Positions 37,341 through 47,002 of a stretch of DNA of 64,000 nt are shown piece by piece (the first letter of the stretch is position 1; every line of letters starts with the position of its first letter). Where the stretch lies: contig JAIXTI010000032.1 in assembly GCA_027484025.1 (NCBI GenBank), positions 1-64,000 on the forward strand, read 5' to 3'. Below the pieces are notes generated by a model, which was not told the DNA's origin, did not search any database, and was given only the letters and a program-made list of their open reading frames with translations. This DNA is from a bacterium (GTDB lineage Bacteria > Gemmatimonadota > Gemmatimonadetes > Gemmatimonadales > Gemmatimonadaceae). The translations under genes and the position numbers were made by a program.

Positions 37341-38636
37341 ATGACCCCGATTGCCTCCCCGACGATGGTTTCCCGTCGGTTCTCCATACAGCTCCCTCCC
37401 GCCGCTACCTCGTTCCTGTTCGTGCTCGCGCTTGGCGCCTGCAAGGACAAGCCAACGCCGCAGCGCCCTACGCCGACCGTGTCGGTCATCACCGTTGCCA
37501 AGGCGCCGCTGCCGTACATCATCAGCGCCAACGGACAGGTCGAGCCCAACCGCACGGTGGCGGTCCAGTCGCTCGTGTCCGGGCAGCTCACGCGCGTCGC
37601 CATCTCCGAAGGCGATGAGGTGCGCGAGGGGCAGGTGCTCTTCCAGATCGACCCGCGTCCCTTCCGTGCGGAAGTCGAGCGCGCTCAGGCGACGCTTGCC
37701 CGCGATGAGGCGACCCTGACCCGCGCGCGTGGCGACTCGGTGCGCTTCGCGTCGCTCGCGAAGGACGGCTACGTCACCAAGCAGCAGCTCGATCAAGCCT
37801 TTGCCGAAGCGTCCGCGCTGGCGGCCACGGTGTCGGCGGGGCGTGCGACGTTGCAGCGCGCTCGGCTCGATCTCGAGAACACGACGGTGAAGGCGCCGAT
37901 TTCCGGGCGCACGGGCCAGCTGTTGTACAAGGCCGGCTCGCTGGTGCGCGCCTCGGCCGATCAGCTCGTGACGATCAACGAAGTACGCCCGGTGCTCGTC
38001 CGCTTCCCTGTCCCCGAGCGCGATTTCGAGGAGATGCGCACGCGCGCCGGACTCGACAAGGCGCTCAAGGTGAAGGTGTTGCCCGGGCCCGATACCACCA
38101 AGGTCATTACGGGGGTACTCACCTTCGTCGACAATCAGGTGGATCGTGCCACGGGCTCGGTGCTCCTCAAGGCACGAGTGGCCAATGAGGACCGCTTGCT
38201 GTGGCCTGGCCAGTTCGTGAGCGTCGCGTTGCAGCTCAGCGTCGACGAAGACGCCATCACCATTCCGTCGGAAGCGGTGGTGACGTCGGGTACGAGCAGC
38301 TTCGTGTACACGATGGAAGACGGTAAGGCCAAGCGTATGCCGGTAAAGGTGGGTCGCCCCGCAGGAACGCGCGTCAAGATCGACAGCGGACTCGTTGGCG
38401 GTGAGCAGGTGATTACCGAAGGACAGGCGCGCCTGCGCGACGGGGCGAAGGTACAGCTGCGCAAGCCGGCTGGCGCTCGTGCAGGACGCGGCGGACGCAA
38501 TGGAGCAGGCGGTGGTCGGGCTCCGGGAGGCGGCGCGCCGGGCGGTGAGGCCACTGGCGGTCAGGCCTCGGGCGCGCAGGCTCCGGGCGGAAAGGCGGGC
38601 GAAGGCCGTGGAGGCCAGGGAGGGTCCAACCGATGA
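37341..38636 (+). CDS. RND efflux periplasmic adaptor (MdtA/HlyD type)
   Basis: A 431-residue membrane-fusion protein. A lipobox, VLALGAC, anchors it to a membrane. Barrel-sandwich halves are seen in SLVSGQLTRVAISEGDEVREG and LENTTVKAPISGRTGQLL, with a coiled-coil hairpin between them, then beta-barrel and membrane-proximal domains (RLLWPGQFVSVALQL, TIPSEAVVTSG, GEQVITEGQARLRDG). The C-terminal 50 residues are a Gly/Ala/Arg-rich low-complexity tail that is unusual for the family. The stop overlaps the pump start by four bases. ATG 37365 is an alternative start. No outer-membrane channel gene is adjacent. Confidence 0.93.
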   Translation: MTPIASPTMVSRRFSIQLPPAATSFLFVLALGACKDKPTPQRPTPTVSVITVAKAPLPYIISANGQVEPNRTVAVQSLVSGQLTRVAISEGDEVREGQVLFQIDPRPFRAEVERAQATLARDEATLTRARGDSVRFASLAKDGYVTKQQLDQAFAEASALAATVSAGRATLQRARLDLENTTVKAPISGRTGQLLYKAGSLVRASADQLVTINEVRPVLVRFPVPERDFEEMRTRAGLDKALKVKVLPGPDTTKVITGVLTFVDNQVDRATGSVLLKARVANEDRLLWPGQFVSVALQLSVDEDAITIPSEAVVTSGTSSFVYTMEDGKAKRMPVKVGRPAGTRVKIDSGLVGGEQVITEGQARLRDGAKVQLRKPAGARAGRGGRNGAGGGRAPGGGAPGGEATGGQASGAQAPGGKAGEGRGGQGGSNR

Positions 38637-41600
38637 ACCAGAAGGCACCACCGCAGCTCCCGGCCAACGATGTGCCGCCGGAAGTGACTGGCAACAGCAA
38701 TCTCAGCGAAATCTGGATTCGCCGGCCCATCATGACCACGCTGGTCATGACCGCCATTCTGATTTTCGGCGCTGTGGCGTACAACCGCCTCGCCGTGAGC
38801 GATCTGCCCACGATCGACTACCCGACCATTACGGTGTCGGCCGGCTTGCCGGGCGCGAGTCCGGAAGTCATGGCGTCGTCGGTGGCAACGCCGCTCGAGC
38901 AGCAGTTCGCGACCATCTCCGGTATCGACAACATCACGTCGTCGAGCTCGCAGGGAAATACGAACGTCACCATCCAGTTCAATCTGGACCGTGACATCGA
39001 CAAGGCGGCGGCCGACGTGCAGTCGGCCATCTCGAAAACGCTGCGCCAGTTGCCGCAGGGCATCAACCCGCCCTCATACAACAAGGCCAACGCTGCCGAC
39101 TCGCCCATCATGATGTTCTCGCTCACCTCCGACGTCATGTCGCGCGCGGAGTTGAACGAGTACGCCGAAACCTTCATCGGGCAGAAGCTCAGCACCGTCA
39201 CCGGCGTCGCGCAGGTGCAGATATACGGATCGGCCAAGTACGCCGTGCGCGTGCAGCTCGATCCGAGTGCGCTCGCGCAACGCGGCATCGGCATCGATGA
39301 AGTGCAGCAGGCCATCAATCAGGGGAATTCCAACTCCCCCGCCGGCGTGCTCATGGGGCCCAACCAGTCGTTCACGCTGCAGGCCACCGGCCAGCTCAAG
39401 AACGCGGCCGAGTTCCGTCAGCTTGTGGTGGCCAACCGCAACGGCCTGCCCGTGCGTCTCGGTGATCTTGGCAACGTGTACGATGGGCTGCAGAGCCTGC
39501 GCGGCTTCAGCGAGATCAACGGTGTCAGCAACATCTCGCTGGCCATCATCCGTCAGCCCGGCGTGAACACCGTGGCCACGGCGAAAGCGGTGGAACACGA
39601 AATGGAGCAGCTCACAGAGCAGCTCCCGCCGGGCGTGAAGGCGTACACGGTATTCAACCGTGCCGAGAGCATCGAAGAAGCCGTCAACGATGTGCAGTTC
39701 ACGTTGGCGCTCACCGTGGCGCTGGTCGTCATGGTGATCTTCCTGTTCCTGCGGAACGCGCGCGCCACGCTCATTCCGTCGCTGGCGTTGCCGTTCTCCA
39801 TCATCGGCACCTGCATCGTCATGTGGGCGCTCGACTACAGCCTCAATAACCTCACGCTCATGGCGCTCACGCTCGCCGTGGGCTTCGTGGTCGACGATGC
39901 CATCGTGATGCTCGAGAACATCGTGCGTCACATGGAAATGGGGAAGTCGCCCATGCGGGCGGCGCTCGACGGCTCCAAAGAGATCAGCTTCACGATTCTC
40001 TCCATGACGCTGTCGCTGGTGGCCGTATTCATTCCGCTGCTGTTCATGCCGGGCATCGTCGGGCGTCTGTTCCGCGAGTTCGCCGTCACGATCGGTGTGT
40101 CCATTCTCGTGTCGGGTTTCGTGTCGCTCACGCTTACGCCCATGCTTGCCGCCAAGTTCCTCAAGGGTGGGGAAGGGCACGCGGAGCCCAAGGGAGCGTG
40201 GCGGTCGGTCGAGCGTGTTTATCAGGCCTCCGAGCGCGCGTATGTGTCGTCGCTCAACTGGGTCATGCGGCATCGTGGACTCACCATGCTCTTCAGCGCC
40301 TTCACGCTGGCGGCCACGGTGGTGCTCTTCATGATCATCCCCAAGGGCTTCCTGCCGTCGGAAGACACGGGACGCCTGCAGGGATCCGTCGAAGGGCCGG
40401 AAGGCATCGGCTACGAAGCGCTCGCCGCCAAAGGACGCGAAGTCGGCAAGATCATTCAGGAGAGCCCGTACGTCGAACGCGTGAGCGTGTCCATTGGTGG
40501 TGGACCGGGTGGTGGCAGCAACAGCGCCCGTCTCATGCTCACGCTGAAGCCGCGCAAGAATCGCCCGCACGTCGATCAGGTGATGCGCGAGATCACGCGG
40601 GCCACCTCGAACGTGCCGGGTGTCCAGGTGTTCTTGCGCAACCCGCCGCCGATCAACATCGGTGGCCGTCGCGGCAACAGCGCGTATCAGGTCTCACTGC
40701 AGGGCGCCGATATCGCCGAACTGTACACCAGTGCGCGCGCGCTCGAAGCGCGCATGCGTGAACTCCCCGAACTCGAAAACATCTCGAGCGATCTGCAGGT
40801 GGGGAACCCGCAGGTGGGTATCGTCATCGATCGGGAGCGCGCATCGGCACTAGGCGTCAGCGCCAGTCAGATCGAAAACGCGCTCTACAATGCGTACGGC
40901 TCGCGACAGGTCTCGACCATCTACACGCAGGTCAATCAGTACCAGGTCATTCTGGAGCTCAAAGAAGATTTCCAGAAGGATCCGGCGGCGCTGAGTCAGC
41001 TCTTCATTCGCTCCAACACCGGCAGTCTCGTGGCGCTTGGCTCGGTGGCCACGTTCACCAAGGGCGTCGGGCCGGTGTCGGTGCAGCACAATGGACAGCA
41101 GCCCGCGGTGTCCATCTCGTTCAACACGCGCCCCAACGTCGCCCTCGGTACGGCGGTCGACGCGGTGCAGCGTGAGGCAGCGGCGGTGCTCCCCGTGGGC
41201 GTGACGAGTGCCCTCAGCGGCGATACGCAGGCGTTCGCGCAGGCGCAAAGCGGACTGCTCGCGCTGCTCGTCGTCGCGATCTTCGTGATTTACGTGGTGC
41301 TCGGCATTCTGTACGAAAGCTATATCCACCCCATCACGATTCTCTCAGGACTCCCGTTCGCTGCCGTGGGGGCACTCGCCACCCTCATGATCTTCGGCAA
41401 GGATCTGAGCGTATACGCGTACGTTGGCGTCATCATGCTTATCGGGCTCGTGAAGAAGAACGCGATCATGATGATCGACTTCGCCACGGAAGCCGAACGG
41501 AAAGAAGGGATGTCGCCGCGTGATGCCATTCTCGAGGCGGCGCGCGTGCGCTTCCGCCCCATCATGATGACCACCATGGCCGCGCTCATGGGCACGCTCC

Positions 41601-41815
41601 CCATCGCGATCGGCTTTGGCGCTGGCGCCGAATCGCGTCAGCCGCTTGGTCTCGCCGTGGTGGGCGGGCTCGCGTTTTCGCAGCTGATCACGCTGTACGT
41701 CACCCCGGTGGTGTACACGCTGCTCGATCAGCTCGTGAACAGCCGCAAGGCCAAGAAGGCGGCCGCCGCCCAGCAGAGCGGCGCCTTCGATCCCATGCCC
41801 GTCGCCGGCGATTGA
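38633..41815 (+). CDS. RND multidrug efflux pump (AcrB/MdtB family)
   Basis: A 1060-residue inner-membrane proton-drug antiporter with the usual 12 helices and two large periplasmic loops. It starts IWIRRPIMTTLVMTAILIFG and has GVSNISLAIIRQPGVNTVAT and TLAVGFVVDDAIVMLENIVRH (helix IV, with the proton-relay Asp pair). YVGVIMLIGLVKKNAIMMID is the helix X region with the conserved Lys. It works with the adaptor encoded immediately upstream and a TolC channel, probably one encoded elsewhere (a tolC lies at 56.7 kb). Substrates cannot be predicted. The C-terminus is short and Lys/Ala-rich. Confidence 0.96.
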   Translation: MNQKAPPQLPANDVPPEVTGNSNLSEIWIRRPIMTTLVMTAILIFGAVAYNRLAVSDLPTIDYPTITVSAGLPGASPEVMASSVATPLEQQFATISGIDNITSSSSQGNTNVTIQFNLDRDIDKAAADVQSAISKTLRQLPQGINPPSYNKANAADSPIMMFSLTSDVMSRAELNEYAETFIGQKLSTVTGVAQVQIYGSAKYAVRVQLDPSALAQRGIGIDEVQQAINQGNSNSPAGVLMGPNQSFTLQATGQLKNAAEFRQLVVANRNGLPVRLGDLGNVYDGLQSLRGFSEINGVSNISLAIIRQPGVNTVATAKAVEHEMEQLTEQLPPGVKAYTVFNRAESIEEAVNDVQFTLALTVALVVMVIFLFLRNARATLIPSLALPFSIIGTCIVMWALDYSLNNLTLMALTLAVGFVVDDAIVMLENIVRHMEMGKSPMRAALDGSKEISFTILSMTLSLVAVFIPLLFMPGIVGRLFREFAVTIGVSILVSGFVSLTLTPMLAAKFLKGGEGHAEPKGAWRSVERVYQASERAYVSSLNWVMRHRGLTMLFSAFTLAATVVLFMIIPKGFLPSEDTGRLQGSVEGPEGIGYEALAAKGREVGKIIQESPYVERVSVSIGGGPGGGSNSARLMLTLKPRKNRPHVDQVMREITRATSNVPGVQVFLRNPPPINIGGRRGNSAYQVSLQGADIAELYTSARALEARMRELPELENISSDLQVGNPQVGIVIDRERASALGVSASQIENALYNAYGSRQVSTIYTQVNQYQVILELKEDFQKDPAALSQLFIRSNTGSLVALGSVATFTKGVGPVSVQHNGQQPAVSISFNTRPNVALGTAVDAVQREAAAVLPVGVTSALSGDTQAFAQAQSGLLALLVVAIFVIYVVLGILYESYIHPITILSGLPFAAVGALATLMIFGKDLSVYAYVGVIMLIGLVKKNAIMMIDFATEAERKEGMSPRDAILEAARVRFRPIMMTTMAALMGTLPIAIGFGAGAESRQPLGLAVVGGLAFSQLITLYVTPVVYTLLDQLVNSRKAKKAAAAQQSGAFDPMPVAGD

Positions 41816-41842
41816 TTGGCGGGGCGGGAGGCATCGGCCGCA

Positions 41843-43786
41843 CTAGCGGCGGTCGATGCCCAACACCTCTCGCACCGCCTCGTACAGTTCGTCGGCGGTA
41901 AAAGGCTTCTGCACGAATGCCACGGATGGCCCGACATCGCGTTTGACATCCGTCTCGTTGTAGCCGCTCATCATGAGCACCGGCACATCGGGCCTCAGCG
42001 CGCGGAGTGCCTGCAACGTACGGTCACCGCCCTGTACGGGCATCGTCAGGTCGAGCAGCACCAAGGCGAAGTCGCGTGGGGACACCGCGAAGCGCTCCAC
42101 GGCGTCGGCACCATCGACCGCTTCGGTAACGCGCATGCCGCGCCGGCGCAGCAGCGATGACGCGACCGCGCGTACGCTCGATTCATCATCGACCACCAGC
42201 ACGCGCCCGTCGTGTCGCCACTCGGCGGCCGCCATCACCGGCGACGGCTCCGTTCGCGCGGGGAAGAGCAGTTTGACGGTGGTGCCGTTCCCCCGTTCGC
42301 TGTACACCCGGATCGCTCCCTGATGCGCACGCATGATCCCCATCGTGGCGGCCAGGCCGAGTCCGCGTCCCATGAACTTGGTCGAAAAGAACGGTTCGAA
42401 CATGCGGCGCAGCGTCGTGGCGTCCATCCCGCTGCCGGTGTCGCGCACTTCGACGAACACATGCGGGCCCGGCGACGAGACCGTGCCGGGAACGCAGCTC
42501 GCGAGATACTCGGCGGACACATCCTGCCGACCGGTGATGATGCGCACGGTCCCATACTTTCCGTCAAGCGCGTCGGAGGCGTTGGTCACCAGTGTCATGA
42601 CGACCTGTCGGAACTGATTGAGGTCGACTTCGATAGGCGGCAGCGTCGGGGCGAGCACGAACTCGATGGAAGTGGATTTCGCAGTGGCACTGCGTAGCAG
42701 CGCACTCATCTCCTGAATGGACTGCGTTACGTCGGCCGCTTCGATGACGTAACGCCCCTTGCCGGCATAGGCCAGCAGCTGGCGGGTGAGTTCGGCGGCA
42801 CGCTGCGCTGCGGCCTCTACTTCGTTGAGGCACTCGCGGGCGACGGCGTTTCCCTCCATTTCGAGGAGGGCGAGCGACGTATTGCCAAGAATGCCGACCA
42901 GCAAGTTGTTGAAGTCGTGCGCAATTCCGCCGGCGAGCACGCCCAGTGATTCGAGCTTCTGTGCCTGCTGCATTTGCGCATCGATGCGCTGTCTCTCTTC
43001 GTCTGCCGCTCGCTGCTCGGTGGTATCGAGCGAGGTCCCTACCACACGCGCCGGACGTCCGGATTCATCGCGCACCAGCATGATGCTGGTGAACAGGTGA
43101 CGCACGGCGCCGTCGGCTCGACGGATCCGATGATGGAGCGTCTGGGTTTCGCCGGTTTCGATGGCGCGACGCCATGCAGCACGCAGTGCGCTGGAATCCT
43201 CGGGGTGTACGAAGTTGAGCCGCGGTTCGCGGCGAATGCGCGCCTGGTCGAACGTGGCCGGATCGAGTCCGCAAATGCGGATGAGTTGATCGGACCAGTG
43301 CGCTTCACCGGTGCGCAAGTCGCGGTAGAAGCTGCCGATATTGGCGGCTTCCTGCGCCAGTCGCAGGGTTTCTTCGCTTTCTCGAAGGCGATCGGTGTTG
43401 CGCCGTTGCTCGGTGATGTCTTCGAGCACGGCAATGACGCCACCGTCGGAGGGGTACGCGTACACCGACTGCCACCGGTCGCCTTCGTGATCGTGTCGCT
43501 CGAAACGTGCGGGCTCGCCAGTGAGTATCACCCGCTCGTACGCCTGCTGAAAAATCGATCCACGCAACGCCGGATACGCGTCCCACACGTTCTGCCCAAT
43601 GAGCGTGTCGCGGTCGACGTTGGCGTACACCGTCGTGGCCTTGTTCACGAATCGCACGCGGAACTGTGCATCGAGTACGAGCTTCGGGTTGGGACTCAAC
43701 TCGAGGATCGCGATCTGCTCCGGAGTCAGCGGCCGGAACGGCGGGAGCTCCGCCGGTGATGAGGCGCTCATTGAACCATCGGTCAT
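41843..43786 (-). CDS. cytoplasmic PAS-PAS hybrid histidine kinase with C-terminal receiver
   Basis: About 647 residues, with no membrane helix. PAS1 (residues about 20-130, ILELSPNPKLVLDAQFRVRF) and PAS2 (about 145-270, AANIGSFYRDLRTGEAHWSD) are followed by a HisKA domain with GGIAHDFNNLLVGILGN. The ATPase domain has VMTLVTNASDALDG, VEVRDTGSGMD and GRGLGLAATMGIMRAH. The C-terminal receiver has phosphoacceptor Asp in LVLLDLTMPVQGG. It resembles FixL/NtrB-like orphan hybrid kinases. ATG 43786 is preferred; a later ATG at 43771 is possible. It converges on the RND pump with a 27-base gap. Confidence 0.92.
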   Translation of the reverse strand: MTDGSMSASSPAELPPFRPLTPEQIAILELSPNPKLVLDAQFRVRFVNKATTVYANVDRDTLIGQNVWDAYPALRGSIFQQAYERVILTGEPARFERHDHEGDRWQSVYAYPSDGGVIAVLEDITEQRRNTDRLRESEETLRLAQEAANIGSFYRDLRTGEAHWSDQLIRICGLDPATFDQARIRREPRLNFVHPEDSSALRAAWRRAIETGETQTLHHRIRRADGAVRHLFTSIMLVRDESGRPARVVGTSLDTTEQRAADEERQRIDAQMQQAQKLESLGVLAGGIAHDFNNLLVGILGNTSLALLEMEGNAVARECLNEVEAAAQRAAELTRQLLAYAGKGRYVIEAADVTQSIQEMSALLRSATAKSTSIEFVLAPTLPPIEVDLNQFRQVVMTLVTNASDALDGKYGTVRIITGRQDVSAEYLASCVPGTVSSPGPHVFVEVRDTGSGMDATTLRRMFEPFFSTKFMGRGLGLAATMGIMRAHQGAIRVYSERGNGTTVKLLFPARTEPSPVMAAAEWRHDGRVLVVDDESSVRAVASSLLRRRGMRVTEAVDGADAVERFAVSPRDFALVLLDLTMPVQGGDRTLQALRALRPDVPVLMMSGYNETDVKRDVGPSVAFVQKPFTADELYEAVREVLGIDRR

Positions 43787-43949
43787 GACATACTCAGCAA
43801 GAATACCACGGTGCGGAGACCGCCCGGGGCGATGTCGTTCTGGTCTGCGTCCGTCGTCGGACCTCTGACCATTTCCGGCGTGACACCGCACAATAGTAAG
43901 AAGCGCCCGCCACCGGTGCCAAGTTAAGTCGCGGTGAAGATACGCTCAC

Positions 43950-43980
43950 GCAAAAGGGTGCAGCACGGTGGCTGCACCCT
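43950..43980 (-). terminator. rho-independent terminator of kup
   Basis: On the minus strand AGGGTGCAGC and GCTGCACCCT form a perfect 10-bp stem with a 6-base loop, followed directly by TTTT. It lies 38 bases after the kup stop. Confidence 0.8.
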
Positions 43981-44017
43981 CTGGTGGAAACTTCGTGACC
44001 CGAAGCACAGGGCTACA

Positions 44018-46153
44018 TCAGAATTCGATTTGCGTTCCCAGTTCCACGACGCGGTTGGGCGGAATGCAGAAGAACTCCGTCGCCGAGCGGGCGTTGCGCG
44101 ACAAGATCGCGAAAATGACTTTGCGCCACCGGGGGAGCGTGATCTTGTCGCCCGGCCGGGGACCAACCGGAATGAGACGTTCACGCCCCAGGAAGTAGCT
44201 CGTTTCCATGGGCTTGCAGCGGATGCCCATCTGGTCGACTACTTCGAGCACGTTCGGCACATTGGGCGTCTGCATGAAGCCGTACGACGCCACCACCCGC
44301 CAGAAGCCGTGCCCAAGCGACGTCACGCGTACCCGTTCGCTCGCATTGGTTTCGGGAATGTCGGCCGTCTTCACCGACACGAGCAGCACGCGCTCGTGCA
44401 GCACCTTGTTGTGCTTGAGGTGATGCAGCAGCACGGGCGGAACGCCGTCGTCGCTGCCGGTCATGAAGACCGCGGTGCCGGCCACCCGGTGCACCTTCGA
44501 CTTCTCCACGCCGTCGAGGAAGAGGGCAATGGGCATCGTGCCGTCGGCGAGTCGCTGTGCGAGCAGCAGGCGTCCACGCTTCCAGGTGAGCATGAGCATG
44601 AACAACGCCAACGCGAGCACCAGCGGCACCCAGCCACCGCTCCGGATCTTGACGAGGTTGGCGCCCAGAAACGCCGCATCGACGATGAGGAACGCCGTCG
44701 TGAGCATCGTCACGTGCCAGCCCTCCCACCGGAAGCGCATGCGTGCCACCACGTCGAAGAGCAGCGTCGTGATGAACATGGTACCGGTGACGGCAATGCC
44801 GTACGCCGCGCCGAGGTTGGAGGTGTTCTGGAACGCCACCACCACCAGCAGACAGCCGATGGCGATGAACCAATTCACTTCGGGAATGTAGATCTGCCCT
44901 TCTTCCGTTTGGCTCGTGTGACGGATCTCGAGGCGCGGGATATATCCGAGCTGAATGCCCTGGCGCGTGATGGAGAACGCGCCCGAGATGAGCGCCTGCG
45001 ACGCCACGATGGCGGCGAGCGTCGCGATCACCAGCAACGGAATGAGCAGCGGCTTGGGCGCGAGCAGGAAGAAGGGGTTCGATGCGGCTTCCGGTGAGCG
45101 GAGCAGCAGGGCGCCCTGGCCGAAATAATTCAGCAACAGCGCCGGGAAGACGAGCCACAGCCAGGCCGCCCGAATGGGCTTGGCCCCGAAGTGCCCCATG
45201 TCCGCGTAGAGCGCTTCGCCACCGGTGACCACGAGGACGACGGAGCCGAGCACCAGGAACGCCATCGTGCCGTGCACCTTCGCAAACGCAAAGGCATACA
45301 TCGGATTCACCGCGGCGACGATTGAGAAGTCATGCGACACCGAGTTGATGCCCAAGGCGGCAATGACCACGAACCAGAGCAACATGATCGGCCCGAACGC
45401 CTTGCCCACCCGGTCGGTCCCGACGCGCTGCAACGCGAACAGCACCGACAGAATGAGGACCGAAATCGGCACGATGAACCGCGACAGCGTCGGCGTGGCG
45501 ACCTCGATCCCTTCCATGGCACCCAGCACGCTCATGGCGGGGGTGATGATGCCGTCGCCGTACAGCAAGGCGGTGCCGAAGAGCGCCAGGGCGACGAGAT
45601 ACTTGCCTTTCGCCATGGGGGTGTCTGGCGAGCGCCGGGGGAAGATCAATGCCAGCAGGGCAAACGTCCCGCCCTCTCCCCGATTGTCGGCCTTGAGTAC
45701 GAAGCTCACGTACTTGATCGTCACGACCAGCGTGAGCGCCCAGACAATGAGCGAGAGGATGCCGAAGATATTCTCGCGCGTGGGCTGGAGTCCGTAATGC
45801 GGACTGAAGCACTCTTTGAGCGCGTACAGCGGACTGGTGCCAATGTCGCCGTATACGACGCCCAACGCGGTCAGCGTCAGGATAGCGAGGCGGCGCCCTT
45901 TGGGGTCGCGCTCGAGGGAATGGCCGCCGGCATGTGTCTGCACCGGAAACATCCCGGTGTTGGCGCGAAGTTCGTCGCCGGGCTGCGCCTCGGCCGCGCT
46001 GATCTGGCTCGGTGTCGCTGCCGCACCGGTCGGGTGGCGGAGCGGCTCATCGGCCGTAGAGGGCGGCTCTTCAGCCGCCTGTGGCTCAGCGCTACTATGG
46101 GAATCGGACTCGGCGTCGGAGGCCGCGACCGGAGGTTTCGGTTCGTCTGACAT
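44018..46153 (-). CDS. kup: KUP-family potassium transporter
   Basis: A 711-residue K+:H+ symporter of the KUP/HAK/KT family. A hydrophilic N-terminal extension of about 85 residues, rich in Ala/Glu/Pro, precedes 12 helices. Signatures are LTALGVVYGDIGTSPLYALK, FGTALLYGDGIITPAMSVLG, GGEALYADMGHFG and LLLNYFGQGALLL. The cytoplasmic C-terminal domain ends with FCIPPNRVVELGTQIEF, the usual KUP end. It is divergent from kdpE with 153 bases between starts, placing constitutive and high-affinity K+ uptake side by side. Its own terminator is visible downstream. Confidence 0.97.
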   Translation of the reverse strand: MSDEPKPPVAASDAESDSHSSAEPQAAEEPPSTADEPLRHPTGAAATPSQISAAEAQPGDELRANTGMFPVQTHAGGHSLERDPKGRRLAILTLTALGVVYGDIGTSPLYALKECFSPHYGLQPTRENIFGILSLIVWALTLVVTIKYVSFVLKADNRGEGGTFALLALIFPRRSPDTPMAKGKYLVALALFGTALLYGDGIITPAMSVLGAMEGIEVATPTLSRFIVPISVLILSVLFALQRVGTDRVGKAFGPIMLLWFVVIAALGINSVSHDFSIVAAVNPMYAFAFAKVHGTMAFLVLGSVVLVVTGGEALYADMGHFGAKPIRAAWLWLVFPALLLNYFGQGALLLRSPEAASNPFFLLAPKPLLIPLLVIATLAAIVASQALISGAFSITRQGIQLGYIPRLEIRHTSQTEEGQIYIPEVNWFIAIGCLLVVVAFQNTSNLGAAYGIAVTGTMFITTLLFDVVARMRFRWEGWHVTMLTTAFLIVDAAFLGANLVKIRSGGWVPLVLALALFMLMLTWKRGRLLLAQRLADGTMPIALFLDGVEKSKVHRVAGTAVFMTGSDDGVPPVLLHHLKHNKVLHERVLLVSVKTADIPETNASERVRVTSLGHGFWRVVASYGFMQTPNVPNVLEVVDQMGIRCKPMETSYFLGRERLIPVGPRPGDKITLPRWRKVIFAILSRNARSATEFFCIPPNRVVELGTQIEF

Positions 46154-46244
46154 AGAGTTGTTACGGGAAGTAGAAATCTACATCAGGGACGAATCAAAAC
46201 GCACAAGGGTCTGCCGATACCGCTGACCTCCGTCAACGCTCGTT

Positions 46245-46261
46245 TTTGTGGATTTTTTACG
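46245..46261. promoter_or_regulatory. candidate KdpE operator upstream of kdpE
   Basis: TTTGTG-N5-TTTACG, hexamer starts 11 bases apart, lies 46 bases before the kdpE ATG inside the kup-kdpE divergent region. It resembles the direct-repeat TTTATA-N5-TTTACA arrangement I recall for the E. coli KdpE site. A related array stands upstream of the kdpF microprotein gene. Inference; not proven. Confidence 0.45.
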
Positions 46262-46306
46262 CCTTGGCGAGCGTACGGGACTCGACAAACCGGTAATCTT
46301 GATGGT

Positions 46307-47002
46307 ATGAACGCGCCGCGCATTCTGGTGATCGACGACGAAACCGCCATCCGCAGCATTGTCCGCGCGGCCGTCGAAAGCGAGGGCGGGACCGCTCTCG
46401 AAGCCGCCAACGCGCGAACCGGACTCGAACTCGCCCGCAGGGAGCGACCGTCCTTGGTGGTCCTCGACCTCGGACTTCCCGATGAGGATGGCGCGACCGT
46501 TTGTAGCGCGCTGCGCAGTTGGAGTGCCGTCCCCATTCTGGTGCTGTCGGCGCGCCACTCCGATACCGAGAAAGCCAAGCTTCTCGACGCTGGCGCCGAC
46601 GACTATCTCACCAAGCCCTTTTCCACGTTGGAGCTGCAGGCCCGCATGCGAGCCCAGCTGCGCCGGGCAGGGATGGGGCCCGTTCCTGGCGGCGACCGTC
46701 CTGTGGAGCTGGGCAACGTGGTAGTCAACCTTGCCGATCGTGCGGTTACCCGCGATGGACTGCCCGTGCACCTCACCCCCACCGAGTGGGAGCTGCTACG
46801 GGTACTGGTGGCAAACGCCGGACGCACCATGACGCACCAGCAGCTCTTTGATGCGGTGTGGGGGCGACACCACGGCGATGCCCAGCAATACCTGCGGGTG
46901 TATATCGCGCATCTGCGGCGCAAGCTGGAAACCGACGCCATTCGGCCGCAGCTCATCCTCACCGAGGGTGGCGTAGGCTACCGCTTTGTCGACGTCCGAT
47001 AA
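46307..47002 (+). CDS. kdpE: response regulator KdpE
   Basis: A 231-residue OmpR/PhoB-type activator. The receiver domain (about 5-118) has IDDE, phosphoacceptor Asp in LVVLDLGLPDEDG, a Ser/Ala switch in VLSARHSD and Lys in YLTKPFS. The winged-helix DNA-binding domain has HLTPTEWELLRVLVANAGR and YIAHLRRKLETD, ending ILTEGGVGYRFVD, very typical of KdpE. Its 3' end overlaps the following kinase gene by 17 bases. It should activate kdpFABC when K+ is limiting; two candidate sites are listed. Confidence 0.95.
   Translation: MNAPRILVIDDETAIRSIVRAAVESEGGTALEAANARTGLELARRERPSLVVLDLGLPDEDGATVCSALRSWSAVPILVLSARHSDTEKAKLLDAGADDYLTKPFSTLELQARMRAQLRRAGMGPVPGGDRPVELGNVVVNLADRAVTRDGLPVHLTPTEWELLRVLVANAGRTMTHQQLFDAVWGRHHGDAQQYLRVYIAHLRRKLETDAIRPQLILTEGGVGYRFVDVR

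Noticed and set aside
41843..43891. Longer start (682 codons) for the PAS hybrid kinase
   Set aside because: The first 35 codons are Arg/His/Gly-rich with no PAS similarity. ATG 43786 is more plausible.
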